NCBI GenBank assembly: GCA_020434605.1
Contig: JAGRAL010000053.1
Span: forward strand, 1-12,568
DNA length: 12,568 nt
Direction of reading: 5' to 3'
Source of the DNA: Bdellovibrionales bacterium
GTDB lineage: Bacteria > Bdellovibrionota > Bdellovibrionia > Bdellovibrionales > UBA840
Within the stretch, counting starts at the first letter, position 1. Every line of letters starts with the position of its first letter. The notes under the pieces were generated by a model, which saw only the letters and a program-made list of their open reading frames with translations, searched no databases and was not told where the DNA came from. This document shows, in pieces, positions 1 to 7,053 of the stretch. The translations under genes were made by a program, and so were the position numbers.

Positions 1-35
1 GTCTTTGTAAGCTCTAGACTAAATTTAGCACATAC

Positions 36-64
36 TTTAACCTTCAGGTGTAGGCGTATATTAT
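36..64 (+). promoter_or_regulatory. Candidate sigma-70 promoter for the phospholipid operon
   Basis: A TATTAT -10-like hexamer (59-64, overlapping TATATT at 57-62) lies about 17 bases after a weak TTTAAC (36-41). The predicted transcript would begin near 71, just before the GGGGAG ribosome site at 73-78. The -35 match is poor, so this is tentative. Nothing else is recognised in bases 1-72. Confidence 0.3.
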
Positions 65-85
65 TTTTTGCTGGGGAGCTTAGAA

Positions 86-1006
86 GTGAATTCAACGTTT
101 TTAATTTTAGCCAGTGTCTCGATTGGACTGATCTCTTTAGCAAATCTGCTAAATCTAATTTTATTAAAAAATAATCCTAAAAATCAAACTCTGCAAAAAG
201 TGGCCGTGATCATTAAAAGCTGGTGGTTAATTATAGGCTTTATTTTGTTAACCTTAGGTACAGCTCCTTACGGATTATTGATTGGCTTTTGTATTATTAG
301 CATTCTCTGTTTATTTGAGTATCAAAAGCATAGTAGATTGGTTAAATTAAAAAAACCTATCGCTACATTGGTGATCGTCGCTACTTGCTTACAATATTAT
401 ACTTTATATTCTAACAATTGGTCTTTATATTTTGCTATTCCGATTTTATTTATGTTTATAGGAACTGCGATTTTATTAATTATATCTGGCGAGGTAGCAA
501 GACTTCCTGATATTTTTTCTAGCTATACCGGGTTGATACTTACTTTTCACTTATTGTCATATCTACCTAGTCTTTACTTATCAGTTATCAAAACCTCAAC
601 ACAAGGTGAGGCTTTGTATTTACTGTTCTTTGTGATTCTTCTTACTGAGTTAAACGATATTTCTCAGTTTTTATGCGGTAAAGCATTTGGAAAGCACAAA
701 TGGGTACCGCTACTAAGTCCAAATAAAACCGATGCAGGCTTTATCGGTGGTTTTATAGTGACCACTGCTTTAGGGGCATTTGTATTTAGCCACTTTGCAG
801 GCTTCAGTATTGTTAGAGGAGCCAGTATGGGAATGATTATTTCAGTTACTGGCATCTTAGGTGATTTGACCTTTTCGGCTATTAAGAGATACTTTGGTAC
901 CAAAGATTTTAGTGATGCCTTACCAGGACATGGTGGTATTTTAGATCGTCTAGATAGCATTATTTTTACTATGCCATCGATTTTTTATTTTTTAATATTT
1001 ACGTAA
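86..1006 (+). CDS. Phosphatidate cytidylyltransferase (CdsA/YnbB-like)
   Basis: This integral inner-membrane enzyme should make CDP-diacylglycerol from CTP and phosphatidic acid, the activated donor for phospholipid head-group addition. The product is 306 residues with multiple hydrophobic helices. Near the C terminus it carries the full CDP-diglyceride synthetase signature: S-A-I-K-R, then K-D-F-S-D, then P-G-H-G-G-I-L-D-R-L-D. The reading frame is open from a TTG at 68, but GTG at 86 is preferred because GGGGAG (73-78) sits seven bases upstream. It lies 15 bases before the phosphatidyltransferase gene, so the two are almost certainly co-transcribed. The pairing resembles E. coli ynbB/ynbA, so this may be a paralogue dedicated to that partner and not the housekeeping CdsA. 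Family is certain; the YnbB-like role is inferred. Confidence 0.9.
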   Translation: MNSTFLILASVSIGLISLANLLNLILLKNNPKNQTLQKVAVIIKSWWLIIGFILLTLGTAPYGLLIGFCIISILCLFEYQKHSRLVKLKKPIATLVIVATCLQYYTLYSNNWSLYFAIPILFMFIGTAILLIISGEVARLPDIFSSYTGLILTFHLLSYLPSLYLSVIKTSTQGEALYLLFFVILLTELNDISQFLCGKAFGKHKWVPLLSPNKTDAGFIGGFIVTTALGAFVFSHFAGFSIVRGASMGMIISVTGILGDLTFSAIKRYFGTKDFSDALPGHGGILDRLDSIIFTMPSIFYFLIFT

Positions 1007-1021
1007 GATTGGGAGTTTATA

Positions 1022-1657
1022 ATGGAGAATCGTCGAGACTTATCATCAAGAGATATTGGTTTTTTTCAAAAAATGGGTGGGACACTTGTAAAGCTTGGTT
1101 TAACGCCAAACCAAATCTCTGTAATGAGTGTTGTTTTTGCCGCTCTTAGTGCCTATGGATTTTACCACCTATCTCCTGATTCAAGTAATGTGTGGCTATA
1201 CTGGTTTTTAGCTTTTGCTGGTATTCAAATGCGACTTTTCTGTAATCTGATCGATGGTCTAATGGCAATCGAGGGGGGAAAGAAAACACCCGCCGGTGAA
1301 ATTTTTAATGATTTCCCTGATAGAATTTCTGATGTGATTATTATCTTAGGTGCAAGTCTTGCGATACCATATGTATGGGGTAAGGATTTAGGTTGGGTAG
1401 CAAGCGTATTAGCTGTATTTACGGCCTATATTAGAGTCTTAGGAGCAGCCATGGGTAAAGGTCATGACTTTAGAGGCCCCATGGCAAAACAGCACCGCAT
1501 GTTTATTTTAAATGTAACTTTAGTAGCATGGATGATTGAGTATTATTTTACTCATACCAATTATGCATTAGTAAGTGGTATGTGCGTAGTCGCGGTGGGT
1601 TCTTTATTTACGATTATAAACCGTTTACGAGTTTTAGTGGGTAAATTAAACTCTTAA
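1022..1657 (+). CDS. CDP-alcohol phosphatidyltransferase, YnbA-like
   Basis: This membrane enzyme of the CDP-alcohol phosphatidyltransferase family should transfer a phosphatidyl group from CDP-diacylglycerol to an alcohol acceptor. The product is 211 residues with several membrane helices. The family motif D-x2-D-G-x2-A-R-x8-G-x3-D-x3-D is recognisable at residues 75-100 but altered: the first and third aspartates are Asn75 and Asn96, and the arginine is Ile83; Asp78, Gly79, Ala82, Gly92 and Asp100 remain. As I recall, E. coli YnbA has Asn at the same two aspartate positions, which suggests a subfamily trait, not decay. GGGAG (1011-1015) lies six bases before ATG, and the CdsA-like donor-synthesis gene is directly upstream. 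The acceptor alcohol cannot be read from the sequence. Confidence 0.85.
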   Translation: MENRRDLSSRDIGFFQKMGGTLVKLGLTPNQISVMSVVFAALSAYGFYHLSPDSSNVWLYWFLAFAGIQMRLFCNLIDGLMAIEGGKKTPAGEIFNDFPDRISDVIIILGASLAIPYVWGKDLGWVASVLAVFTAYIRVLGAAMGKGHDFRGPMAKQHRMFILNVTLVAWMIEYYFTHTNYALVSGMCVVAVGSLFTIINRLRVLVGKLNS

Positions 1658-1699
1658 AAATTACAATTACATGCAAAAACGATGATGTCCGAAAACAGC

Positions 1700-1728
1700 T
1701 ATAAATATCTAGTTTTACGTGATATCTA
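1700..1728 (+). promoter_or_regulatory. Candidate promoter and direct repeat before the ada-alkA fusion
   Basis: A -10-like TATAAA (1700-1705) without a convincing -35 lies upstream of the Ada-type gene. Two exact copies of ATATCTA (1705-1711 and 1722-1728) are spaced 17 bases apart. AraC-type activators often bind direct repeats at promoters with a weak -35, so this could be an autoregulatory site. It does not match the E. coli Ada box as I know it, and 7-bp AT-rich repeats can occur by chance. Confidence 0.25.
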
Positions 1729-1734
1729 AGCTAC

Positions 1735-3171
1735 ATGAAAAAAGAGGACGTATATTATCAGGCCATGCTTGCCAGAGACCATAGGTTTGATGGCAAATTT
1801 TTTATTGGCGTAAAAACCACAGGAATTTATTGTAGGCCCATTTGTCCTGCAAAACCTAAAAGACACAATATTGAGTTTTTTGCGAACTATCTTGAGGCTG
1901 AAAAAGCAGGCTACCGCCCTTGTAAGCGTTGCAGGCCAGAAGCAGCTCCAAGTTCACCTGCATGGATTGGCAAATCAGCAACCGTAAAAAGGGCCTTAAA
2001 AATTTTAAACTCAACAGATGTCATTCAATTTAACGAAGATGATTTTGCTGCAAAATTCGGAGTGAGTGCAAGACACCTAAGAAGACTCTTTAACGACGAG
2101 ATTGGAAGAACACCAAAGCAAATCGCATTTGAAAATCGATTGCACTTAGCCAGAAAATTAATGGTTGAAACAAACTTACCGATTACTGAAGTTGCCTACG
2201 CCTCTGGTTTTTCGTCCATTCGTAGATACAACGCTGCCTTTAAAGAAAAATTTAGACAGACTCCGACTACTATTAGAAAGCACAAGGTAAAAGGAGGTTC
2301 TTCGATCCAGATCTCATTATCTTACAGACCGCCATTTGATTTTGATAATTTACTACATTTTTATAAATCTCATAAAGTAGGAGACCTTGAGTGGTTTGAT
2401 GATGATAAGATATGCCGCGTAGTAGAAATTGAGGGAAAAGTCGGTACAGTCACGATGTGGAACCAAGCAGATAAATCTATGGTAAATGTTGAAATAGATT
2501 TTCCTGATACGTCGAAAATTCATATGATACTTAGTCAGGTGCGAAATTTTTTAGATATAGATATGGATCCGCTCGTCGTTACAAATGCCCTAGAAAGGGA
2601 TCCTAAAATCAAAAAGCTCATTCATAAATATCCGGGTACAAGATTGCCCTCGGGCTGGGATGGGTTTGAAATAGGTGTTTCTACTATTTTGGGTCAACTT
2701 GTGAGTATTGCTCAGGGGCGTTCTTTAGTGGCGGATCTAATTGACTTACTAGGTAAAGATTCAGGTTTAGAGAGGGAAGGTAAAAAAATTAAACTCTTCC
2801 CTCGTCCAAAAGATATTATAAACGGGGATTTATCATCACTAAAAACAACGAATCGTAGAAAAGATACGATAGTAGCTTTTGCAAAGGCTGTTGATGGTGG
2901 TCAGCTTTCACTAGAGTCTACCCAAAGTACGGAGGACTTTTATAAAAAACTTATAAATATTCATGGAATTGGGCCATGGACAGCAAGTTATATGAGTTTA
3001 AAAGCTCTTAGAGATACGGACGCCTTTCCACAGACAGACTTAATCATTGCAAGAGCCTTAGAAAAATATTCGGCAGACAAGATCGAAAAAATGCGCCCAT
3101 GGCGCGGATACGTTGCTATTCTACTATGGCAAGAATATGCCAGTGTATTAAGCCGATCTAAAACTAAATAA
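1735..3171 (+). CDS. Ada-type methyl sensor fused to AlkA 3-methyladenine DNA glycosylase
   Basis: This cytoplasmic fusion protein should sense DNA methylation damage and excise alkylated bases. Residues 1-75 are an Ada zinc domain with Cys33, Cys37, Cys63 and Cys66 (G-I-Y-C-R-P and P-C-K-R-C); Cys33 matches the methyl-accepting Cys38 of E. coli Ada. Residues about 82-183 form an AraC-type double helix-turn-helix. Residues about 190-300 match the AlkA N-terminal domain, and the rest is HhH-GPD: I-L-G-Q-L-V-S, the hairpin H-G-I-G-P-W-T (410-416), and Asp435 aligned with catalytic Asp238 of E. coli AlkA. The O6-methylguanine transferase domain of full Ada (P-C-H-R-V) is absent. No clear ribosome site precedes ATG, but the Ada domain begins immediately there. 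It appears monocistronic. Confidence 0.93.
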   Translation: MKKEDVYYQAMLARDHRFDGKFFIGVKTTGIYCRPICPAKPKRHNIEFFANYLEAEKAGYRPCKRCRPEAAPSSPAWIGKSATVKRALKILNSTDVIQFNEDDFAAKFGVSARHLRRLFNDEIGRTPKQIAFENRLHLARKLMVETNLPITEVAYASGFSSIRRYNAAFKEKFRQTPTTIRKHKVKGGSSIQISLSYRPPFDFDNLLHFYKSHKVGDLEWFDDDKICRVVEIEGKVGTVTMWNQADKSMVNVEIDFPDTSKIHMILSQVRNFLDIDMDPLVVTNALERDPKIKKLIHKYPGTRLPSGWDGFEIGVSTILGQLVSIAQGRSLVADLIDLLGKDSGLEREGKKIKLFPRPKDIINGDLSSLKTTNRRKDTIVAFAKAVDGGQLSLESTQSTEDFYKKLINIHGIGPWTASYMSLKALRDTDAFPQTDLIIARALEKYSADKIEKMRPWRGYVAILLWQEYASVLSRSKTK

Positions 3172-3204
3172 CGGCATAGAAATCGCATATCTACAAACCG
3201 AGGG

Positions 3205-3265
3205 ATCCCAGTACGACGGTGTTTACTTTTGTCTCTACGAGACTAAATAAAGTTCATTCTGGGAT
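3205..3265. repeat. Nested inverted repeats upstream of a small secreted protein gene
   Basis: An outer 7-bp inverted repeat, ATCCCAG (3205-3211) and CTGGGAT (3259-3265), encloses a perfect small hairpin, GTCTC-TAC-GAGAC (3231-3243), that extends after a T-T mismatch with TTT/AAA. There is no T-tract, so it is not a classical terminator for the ada-alkA fusion gene. It may be a structured leader or operator for the gene at 3288. Only the repeats themselves are directly visible. Confidence 0.4.
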
Positions 3266-3287
3266 GAAATAATAACAAGGGGAATCA

Positions 3288-3707
3288 ATGAAACAGATCG
3301 TTTTAATATCTATTCTTTTACTAAGTACACTAACAGCTTTCGCTCATACCAACGGGGAAGAGCTCACAGAAGCTGAATATATTGAAGCAACACTGACTGC
3401 AGAGTTAGGTGAATACGTTGCAAGTGCTCACACACTTTCAAACACAATTTTAGATGCAAACGTGGATGCAAATGCCAAATGCTCTTACCTTGAGCAGTTA
3501 AGGCTCTTGCTGACTAACTATGATATGGCTACTAACGAGTATGCTAGGTTTTTAAAATTAGAACAAAGGCAAGGTTTTGGTGCATACACTCGTGAAGATG
3601 CGGATCAAAACTTTTTAAAATTAATGTTTATAGAAAGACATCGCAGTGAATGGATACATTTTAATACATCTGTTTCTATTTTTGCTCGTAATTTAGATTG
3701 CAAATAA
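3288..3707 (+). CDS. Small secreted protein of unknown function
   Basis: I do not recognise the family. The 139-residue product begins with a short signal peptide (Lys2, a hydrophobic core, likely cleavage after A-F-A at residue 19), so it is probably periplasmic or secreted. The mature part is predicted to be mostly helical, with no membrane segment. It has two cysteines, Cys65 and the penultimate Cys138, which could form a disulfide. The start is well supported: AAGGGG (3277-3282) lies five bases before ATG. It is flanked by inverted repeats upstream and by a strong stem-loop downstream (3724-3756), so it looks like a single-gene transcription unit. Confidence 0.75.
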   Translation: MKQIVLISILLLSTLTAFAHTNGEELTEAEYIEATLTAELGEYVASAHTLSNTILDANVDANAKCSYLEQLRLLLTNYDMATNEYARFLKLEQRQGFGAYTREDADQNFLKLMFIERHRSEWIHFNTSVSIFARNLDCK

Positions 3708-3723
3708 ACTAACTTAAAAAATA

Positions 3724-3756
3724 AATGACTTGCCTGATACCAACAGGCTAGTCATT
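3724..3756 (+). terminator. Stem-loop between secreted protein and lipoprotein genes
   Basis: A near-perfect hairpin has 12 base pairs with one T-T mismatch: arms 3724-3736 and 3744-3756, with a 7-base loop (3737-3743). On the plus strand it lacks a following T-run, whereas on the minus strand TTATTTTTT follows it. It may act as a weak plus-strand terminator for the gene ending at 3707, or as a leader structure 9 bases before the lipoprotein ATG. Confidence 0.45.
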
Positions 3757-3765
3757 ATTGTGGGT

Positions 3766-4335
3766 ATGAGACACTTTTTACTTTTACTAGTTCCCATATT
3801 CATTTCATGTACAACCACATCAAACTTAAAAGAATTTACTACTCCTCCGAAGCAGCTGTACGGTGGTTCTTTTCATAAATCCTATCAGTACTATGTTGTG
3901 ACAAACGTGTGTAGACCAGCGCCAGAAAACGCGGATAAATTAATTACGCATATTTGTGATATGGGGATCGAGCTTCATTACTTTGTTGATAAGCCGACAA
4001 CATTTGTCTTTTCGGATATTTCGGCAAAGTGGGGACACTTGTTTGAGTTTAGTTTAGCTCCTGAGTTTAAAGTTGAGGGAGAGAATAACGAAGTATCCAT
4101 TTCAAATAAAGTCGACGGAAAGTGGTATAAGTTTGAAGAAAAAATGATTGGCGAAAATTATCTTTTATGGATTCGTGTGAACTCTGAGCTAGGTGAAGAA
4201 TCTAAGACCATGGATATCGTGTTAAATGTAACTGATGCTACAAAGCCAGTTTTAGCGTATGCAGGTAAGGGTTTGGTAGATGATGATAAAGAATCTTGGT
4301 CTGATATTAAAAGACATCTTAAGCTAAAAAAATAA
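3766..4335 (+). CDS. Lipoprotein of unknown function
   Basis: I do not recognise the family. The product is 189 residues and begins with a hydrophobic leader ending in a lipobox-like F-I-S-C, so Cys15 should be lipidated and the protein anchored in the envelope. The mature part is rich in beta-strand-like segments and has two further cysteines. The frame is open from a TTG at 3730, but that codon lies inside the preceding stem-loop and would put a charged stretch before the leader. ATG at 3766 gives a standard lipoprotein signal, although its ribosome site (GTGGG) is weak. The next gene, also a lipoprotein, starts 34 bases downstream with no terminator between, which suggests an operon. Confidence 0.7.
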   Translation: MRHFLLLLVPIFISCTTTSNLKEFTTPPKQLYGGSFHKSYQYYVVTNVCRPAPENADKLITHICDMGIELHYFVDKPTTFVFSDISAKWGHLFEFSLAPEFKVEGENNEVSISNKVDGKWYKFEEKMIGENYLLWIRVNSELGEESKTMDIVLNVTDATKPVLAYAGKGLVDDDKESWSDIKRHLKLKK

Positions 4336-4369
4336 ATAATTTAGATTACAGCAGCAATCGAGGTGCATT

Positions 4370-4810
4370 ATGAAAAAAATCTTATTGGCGGTTACAATAT
4401 TATCAGTAATTGGTTGTTCAGTAGTTACAGTACTTAGTGAAAAGCCAGAGGTGGAAGTTGTTGGAGTGTCTTTAAAAAATATGAGTTTTAGCGGTGGCAC
4501 AATTGAAGTAGAGTGTAATATAAAAAATCCCAACAAAAACAGTATCAAGTTAGATTCTATTGGATATAAAATGTCGATCAATGAAAATCCTATTGCCACC
4601 GGTTCAATGAATGATGGTGTAAAATTAGATGGTCTTGAAGAGAAAACAGTTTCAATTCCTATTGAGTTTTCTTATAAAGATGTCGCTAACGGGATTAGCT
4701 CGATATTAAAAAAGCAAAAACTAAACTATGATTTAAGTGGCTCAGCAAAAGTAGGAATGTTTACAATTCCATTTAGCAAAAAGGGCGAGTTAGAGTCTAA
4801 AAAAAGGTAA
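4370..4810 (+). CDS. LEA14-like (LEA type 2 / WHy domain) lipoprotein
   Basis: The 146-residue product has a lysine-started leader and a lipobox S-V-I-G-C, so Cys16 should be lipidated. The body (about 28-135) fits the LEA_2/WHy fold: a strand ending in I-K-N-P-N, L-D-S-I-G-Y-K-M-S-I-N, I-A-T-G-S-M, and a later I-P-I-E-F-S-Y strand. LEA_2 proteins are associated with stress and desiccation; bacterial lipoprotein members are mostly uncharacterised. GAGG (4360-4363) lies six bases before ATG. The last codons (AAAAAGG before TAA) form the ribosome site of the next gene, so the two are likely translationally coupled. Family assignment is by pattern, without a search. Confidence 0.75.
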   Translation: MKKILLAVTILSVIGCSVVTVLSEKPEVEVVGVSLKNMSFSGGTIEVECNIKNPNKNSIKLDSIGYKMSINENPIATGSMNDGVKLDGLEEKTVSIPIEFSYKDVANGISSILKKQKLNYDLSGSAKVGMFTIPFSKKGELESKKR

Positions 4811-4814
4811 TACG

Positions 4815-5657
4815 TTGTTACAAGTCGGTAATTTCAATACTTTAAAAATTCTTAATGAAGCATCAGCTGGCTACTTTTTAGATGGTGGTAGTGACGGTGA
4901 GATACTACTACCGTTTAGTTTAACTACTGCTAAACATAAGATCGGTGATGAAGTAGCAGTATTTTTATATCACGATTCTGAAGATAGATTGATTGCAACA
5001 ACCGAGAGCCCTACAGCAAAAGTAGGGGAGTTTGCGCATCTAAAAGTTGTGGGCCTTGAGTCTGTAGGTGCATTTTTAAATTGGGGTTTATCTAAGGACC
5101 TGTTTTTACCCTACAGAGAGATTACTAGAAATTTAAAAACTGGTGATTATGTTGTAGTTTATATTTATCTAGATAAAACAGGTAGAATTGCTTCAACCAT
5201 GCGATTTGATAAACACGCTGATAAAGCCACCGACATTTTAAAACCAGGTGAAAAAGTAGATTTGATGGTCGCTGGTTTTAGTGATTTGGGATACAAGGCA
5301 ATCATTAACGGTAAGTACTTAGGTGTACTGTACGATAATGAAATATTTGAACATTTAGAGATTGGCCAAAAACTACCAGGATATATTAAAAAAGTACGTG
5401 AAGATAAAAAAGTAGATTTACTTCTACAACCTTTTGGTAATTTTGGAACAAATGATTTAAGCCAGAGCATTTTAGACGAGATTGCTAAAAATGATGGTCA
5501 TTTAAAGATTAATGATAAAACACCTGCCGAAGAAATTTATGACCTGTTTGGTGTTAGTAAAAAGAAATATAAGATGGCGCTTGGGGCGCTTTACAAAAAG
5601 CGCCTGATTACAATCAATGACGACGGTATTCGTTTAGTAGATAAAGATAAAATCTAA
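4815..5657 (+). CDS. CvfB-like S1-domain RNA-binding protein
   Basis: This 280-residue cytoplasmic protein matches the CvfB/YitL architecture. Three S1-like beta-barrels lie at about 1-65, 68-130 and 143-207 (repeated L-P-F/L-P-Y, G-D-x-V-x-V-Y and I-A-S/T motifs), followed by a winged-helix domain at about 220-275 (F-G-V-S-K-K-K-Y-K-M-A-L-G-A-L-Y-K-K). CvfB proteins bind RNA and affect virulence-factor expression in Gram-positive bacteria; the role here is unknown. The start is TTG at 4815, four bases after the upstream stop, with AAGG at 4804-4807 overlapping the end of the LEA14 gene. It ends in a 4-base overlap with the convergent gene on the minus strand, leaving no room for an intergenic terminator. 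Confidence 0.88.
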   Translation: MLQVGNFNTLKILNEASAGYFLDGGSDGEILLPFSLTTAKHKIGDEVAVFLYHDSEDRLIATTESPTAKVGEFAHLKVVGLESVGAFLNWGLSKDLFLPYREITRNLKTGDYVVVYIYLDKTGRIASTMRFDKHADKATDILKPGEKVDLMVAGFSDLGYKAIINGKYLGVLYDNEIFEHLEIGQKLPGYIKKVREDKKVDLLLQPFGNFGTNDLSQSILDEIAKNDGHLKINDKTPAEEIYDLFGVSKKKYKMALGALYKKRLITINDDGIRLVDKDKI

Positions 5658-6889
5658 ATCCCACCCACATTTAATAAATATGTTGCGCCATCTAGTGGAG
5701 CTTCCATATCAGTTAAAATCTTCAACCATGTAGGACTACTATCAACATCTAGTATGTGGTTTAAAAGGGCCAGATGTACATCGGAAGCGCTGCCAAAATA
5801 TGAATTTAAGCCATTTGTGATAATATCGATCTTACTACGACGTTTGATATCTCTAAACGTGGATAGGTAGTATGAATAGCTTGAACATGAGTCAAAGTAA
5901 GCGATTTGCTTTTTCTTTTGATTAAAATGAATCACTCCGGCTTTAGCTTCAATCGATGGGATGTCTAAATTTGCTCCTAAGCCTGAGTGACCGGAGTAAA
6001 TAATGACATCAGAGTTTTCCATGGCGGATTTAAAGTATTTAGCAAAAACTTTTGAGCCAGCAGTGATATCAGTGTCTACCAATAGGCGCTCTATTTGCAC
6101 TTTAATGACGCCATCTGCAGTTTCGATATCCTTTTCATATAAGTACATCGGGCTTGTTTCTAGTCGACGTAATCTTTTTTGTTTAAAACCACTTTCAATT
6201 AAGTATTGATTGATTTCATCAAATGTTACACGGCCCTCATCATCAGGAGTCCTAGAGGTATCAGCATAGCCATTTAACATTGAAATCACTAGTTTGTTAC
6301 CATTGCCGTTATCTCCACGGATAGTTTTTAGGTCGGGCTTTAGCTCGTATTTTTTATTTGTTCTCTCTGTTATGGTAATAAACACATCGCGAGCAAGGGG
6401 TTCTTGACCAAACTTTTCACAGCCTTTTCTAAACGGATCGTAAAAATACCAAAAATCACCAAAGCTAGAGTAATAAGAATCGGTACACTTTTTTTGATAA
6501 AATTGATCTAGTAAATAGGGCATTGGAAGTGTTAAGCCACCCGCTTTTAGGAGCTTCTTTGCAATGTCTTTTTGTAGCAAAAACACCCCGCTTGCACGGT
6601 AGCGAATGATATAGTCTTTTTCGTCTTCAGCATATGTTAATACTTTTATTTTTGCTGGGATCTGCAGTCCTCCAGCGCCTTCTACTTTTTCAAAAGATAG
6701 CCCAAAAGATTCTACAAATTCAGGGCTATGTAGCATTCCAAATAAGTGCTGTAGTTGGGTGTCCGCTAAGTACTCAGGGTCTTCATCAGACTCTGTAACA
6801 AACTCAGATTCTAATTTAAAATTAACCTCTACTGCCTGCGGTGAAATGATTTGCGCATATAGATTTGATAGCAATAAGAATAATATCAT
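5654..6889 (-). CDS. Secreted caspase/metacaspase-like protein (putative clan CD peptidase)
   Basis: The 411-residue product has a signal peptide (I-L-F-L-L-L-S-N-L-Y-A, cleavage near residue 12), so it is exported. In the C-terminal third, a strand D-V-I-I-Y-S leads to G-H-S-G (His301), and a strand I-A-Y-F leads to D-S-C-S-S (Cys335). This is the order, spacing and strand context of the His-Cys dyad in caspases and metacaspases (S-G-H-G and F-D-S-C-H-S). A degenerate EF-hand-like loop (about 214-225, E-G-R-V-T-F-D-E) precedes it, which could bind calcium. Cys135 and Cys157 may form a disulfide. ATG at 6889 is chosen over upstream TTG-type starts because AAAGGGGGG lies just before it and the signal peptide then begins properly. 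Peptidase activity is inferred; the N-terminal half is not recognised. Confidence 0.72.
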   Translation of the reverse strand: MILFLLLSNLYAQIISPQAVEVNFKLESEFVTESDEDPEYLADTQLQHLFGMLHSPEFVESFGLSFEKVEGAGGLQIPAKIKVLTYAEDEKDYIIRYRASGVFLLQKDIAKKLLKAGGLTLPMPYLLDQFYQKKCTDSYYSSFGDFWYFYDPFRKGCEKFGQEPLARDVFITITERTNKKYELKPDLKTIRGDNGNGNKLVISMLNGYADTSRTPDDEGRVTFDEINQYLIESGFKQKRLRRLETSPMYLYEKDIETADGVIKVQIERLLVDTDITAGSKVFAKYFKSAMENSDVIIYSGHSGLGANLDIPSIEAKAGVIHFNQKKKQIAYFDSCSSYSYYLSTFRDIKRRSKIDIITNGLNSYFGSASDVHLALLNHILDVDSSPTWLKILTDMEAPLDGATYLLNVGGI

Positions 6890-6995
6890 GGATCCCCCCT
6901 TTGCCGCCCAATAAACAAGCATTCATTAGCGAGCTTTTTTAAAAAAGTCTATGTTTTGTTTGTTGGGGAGCTTGTTTTTAGAGAATAGGTTGCCT

Positions 6996-7023
6996 TTTAC
7001 AATAAAGCTTTTAGCATTATATA
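6996..7023 (+). promoter_or_regulatory. Candidate sigma-70 promoter for the DUF3015 gene
   Basis: TTTACA (6996-7001) and TATATA (7018-7023) are separated by 16 bases, giving a predicted start near 7030 and a short leader that contains GAGGAG (7041-7046). The 164-base region 6890-7053 is a divergent intergenic spacer; it also holds an AT palindrome (CTTTTTTAAAAAAG, 6934-6947) of unknown role. Confidence 0.4.
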
Positions 7024-7053
7024 CACAAACATCAACTTGAGAGGAGTTAGTTT

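Noticed and set aside
664..960. 98-residue minus-strand open frame
   Set aside because: It is a shadow of the highly conserved C-terminal part of the CdsA-like gene.
3730..3765. Upstream TTG start for the orphan lipoprotein
   Set aside because: The codon is inside a strong stem-loop, has no ribosome site, and would destroy the lipoprotein signal layout.
6934..6947. AT palindrome CTTTTTTAAAAAAG in the divergent spacer, as a bidirectional terminator
   Set aside because: There is no GC stem and no gene end on either side; simple A/T runs are expected in this composition. It could be a promoter UP-like element, but that is not supportable.
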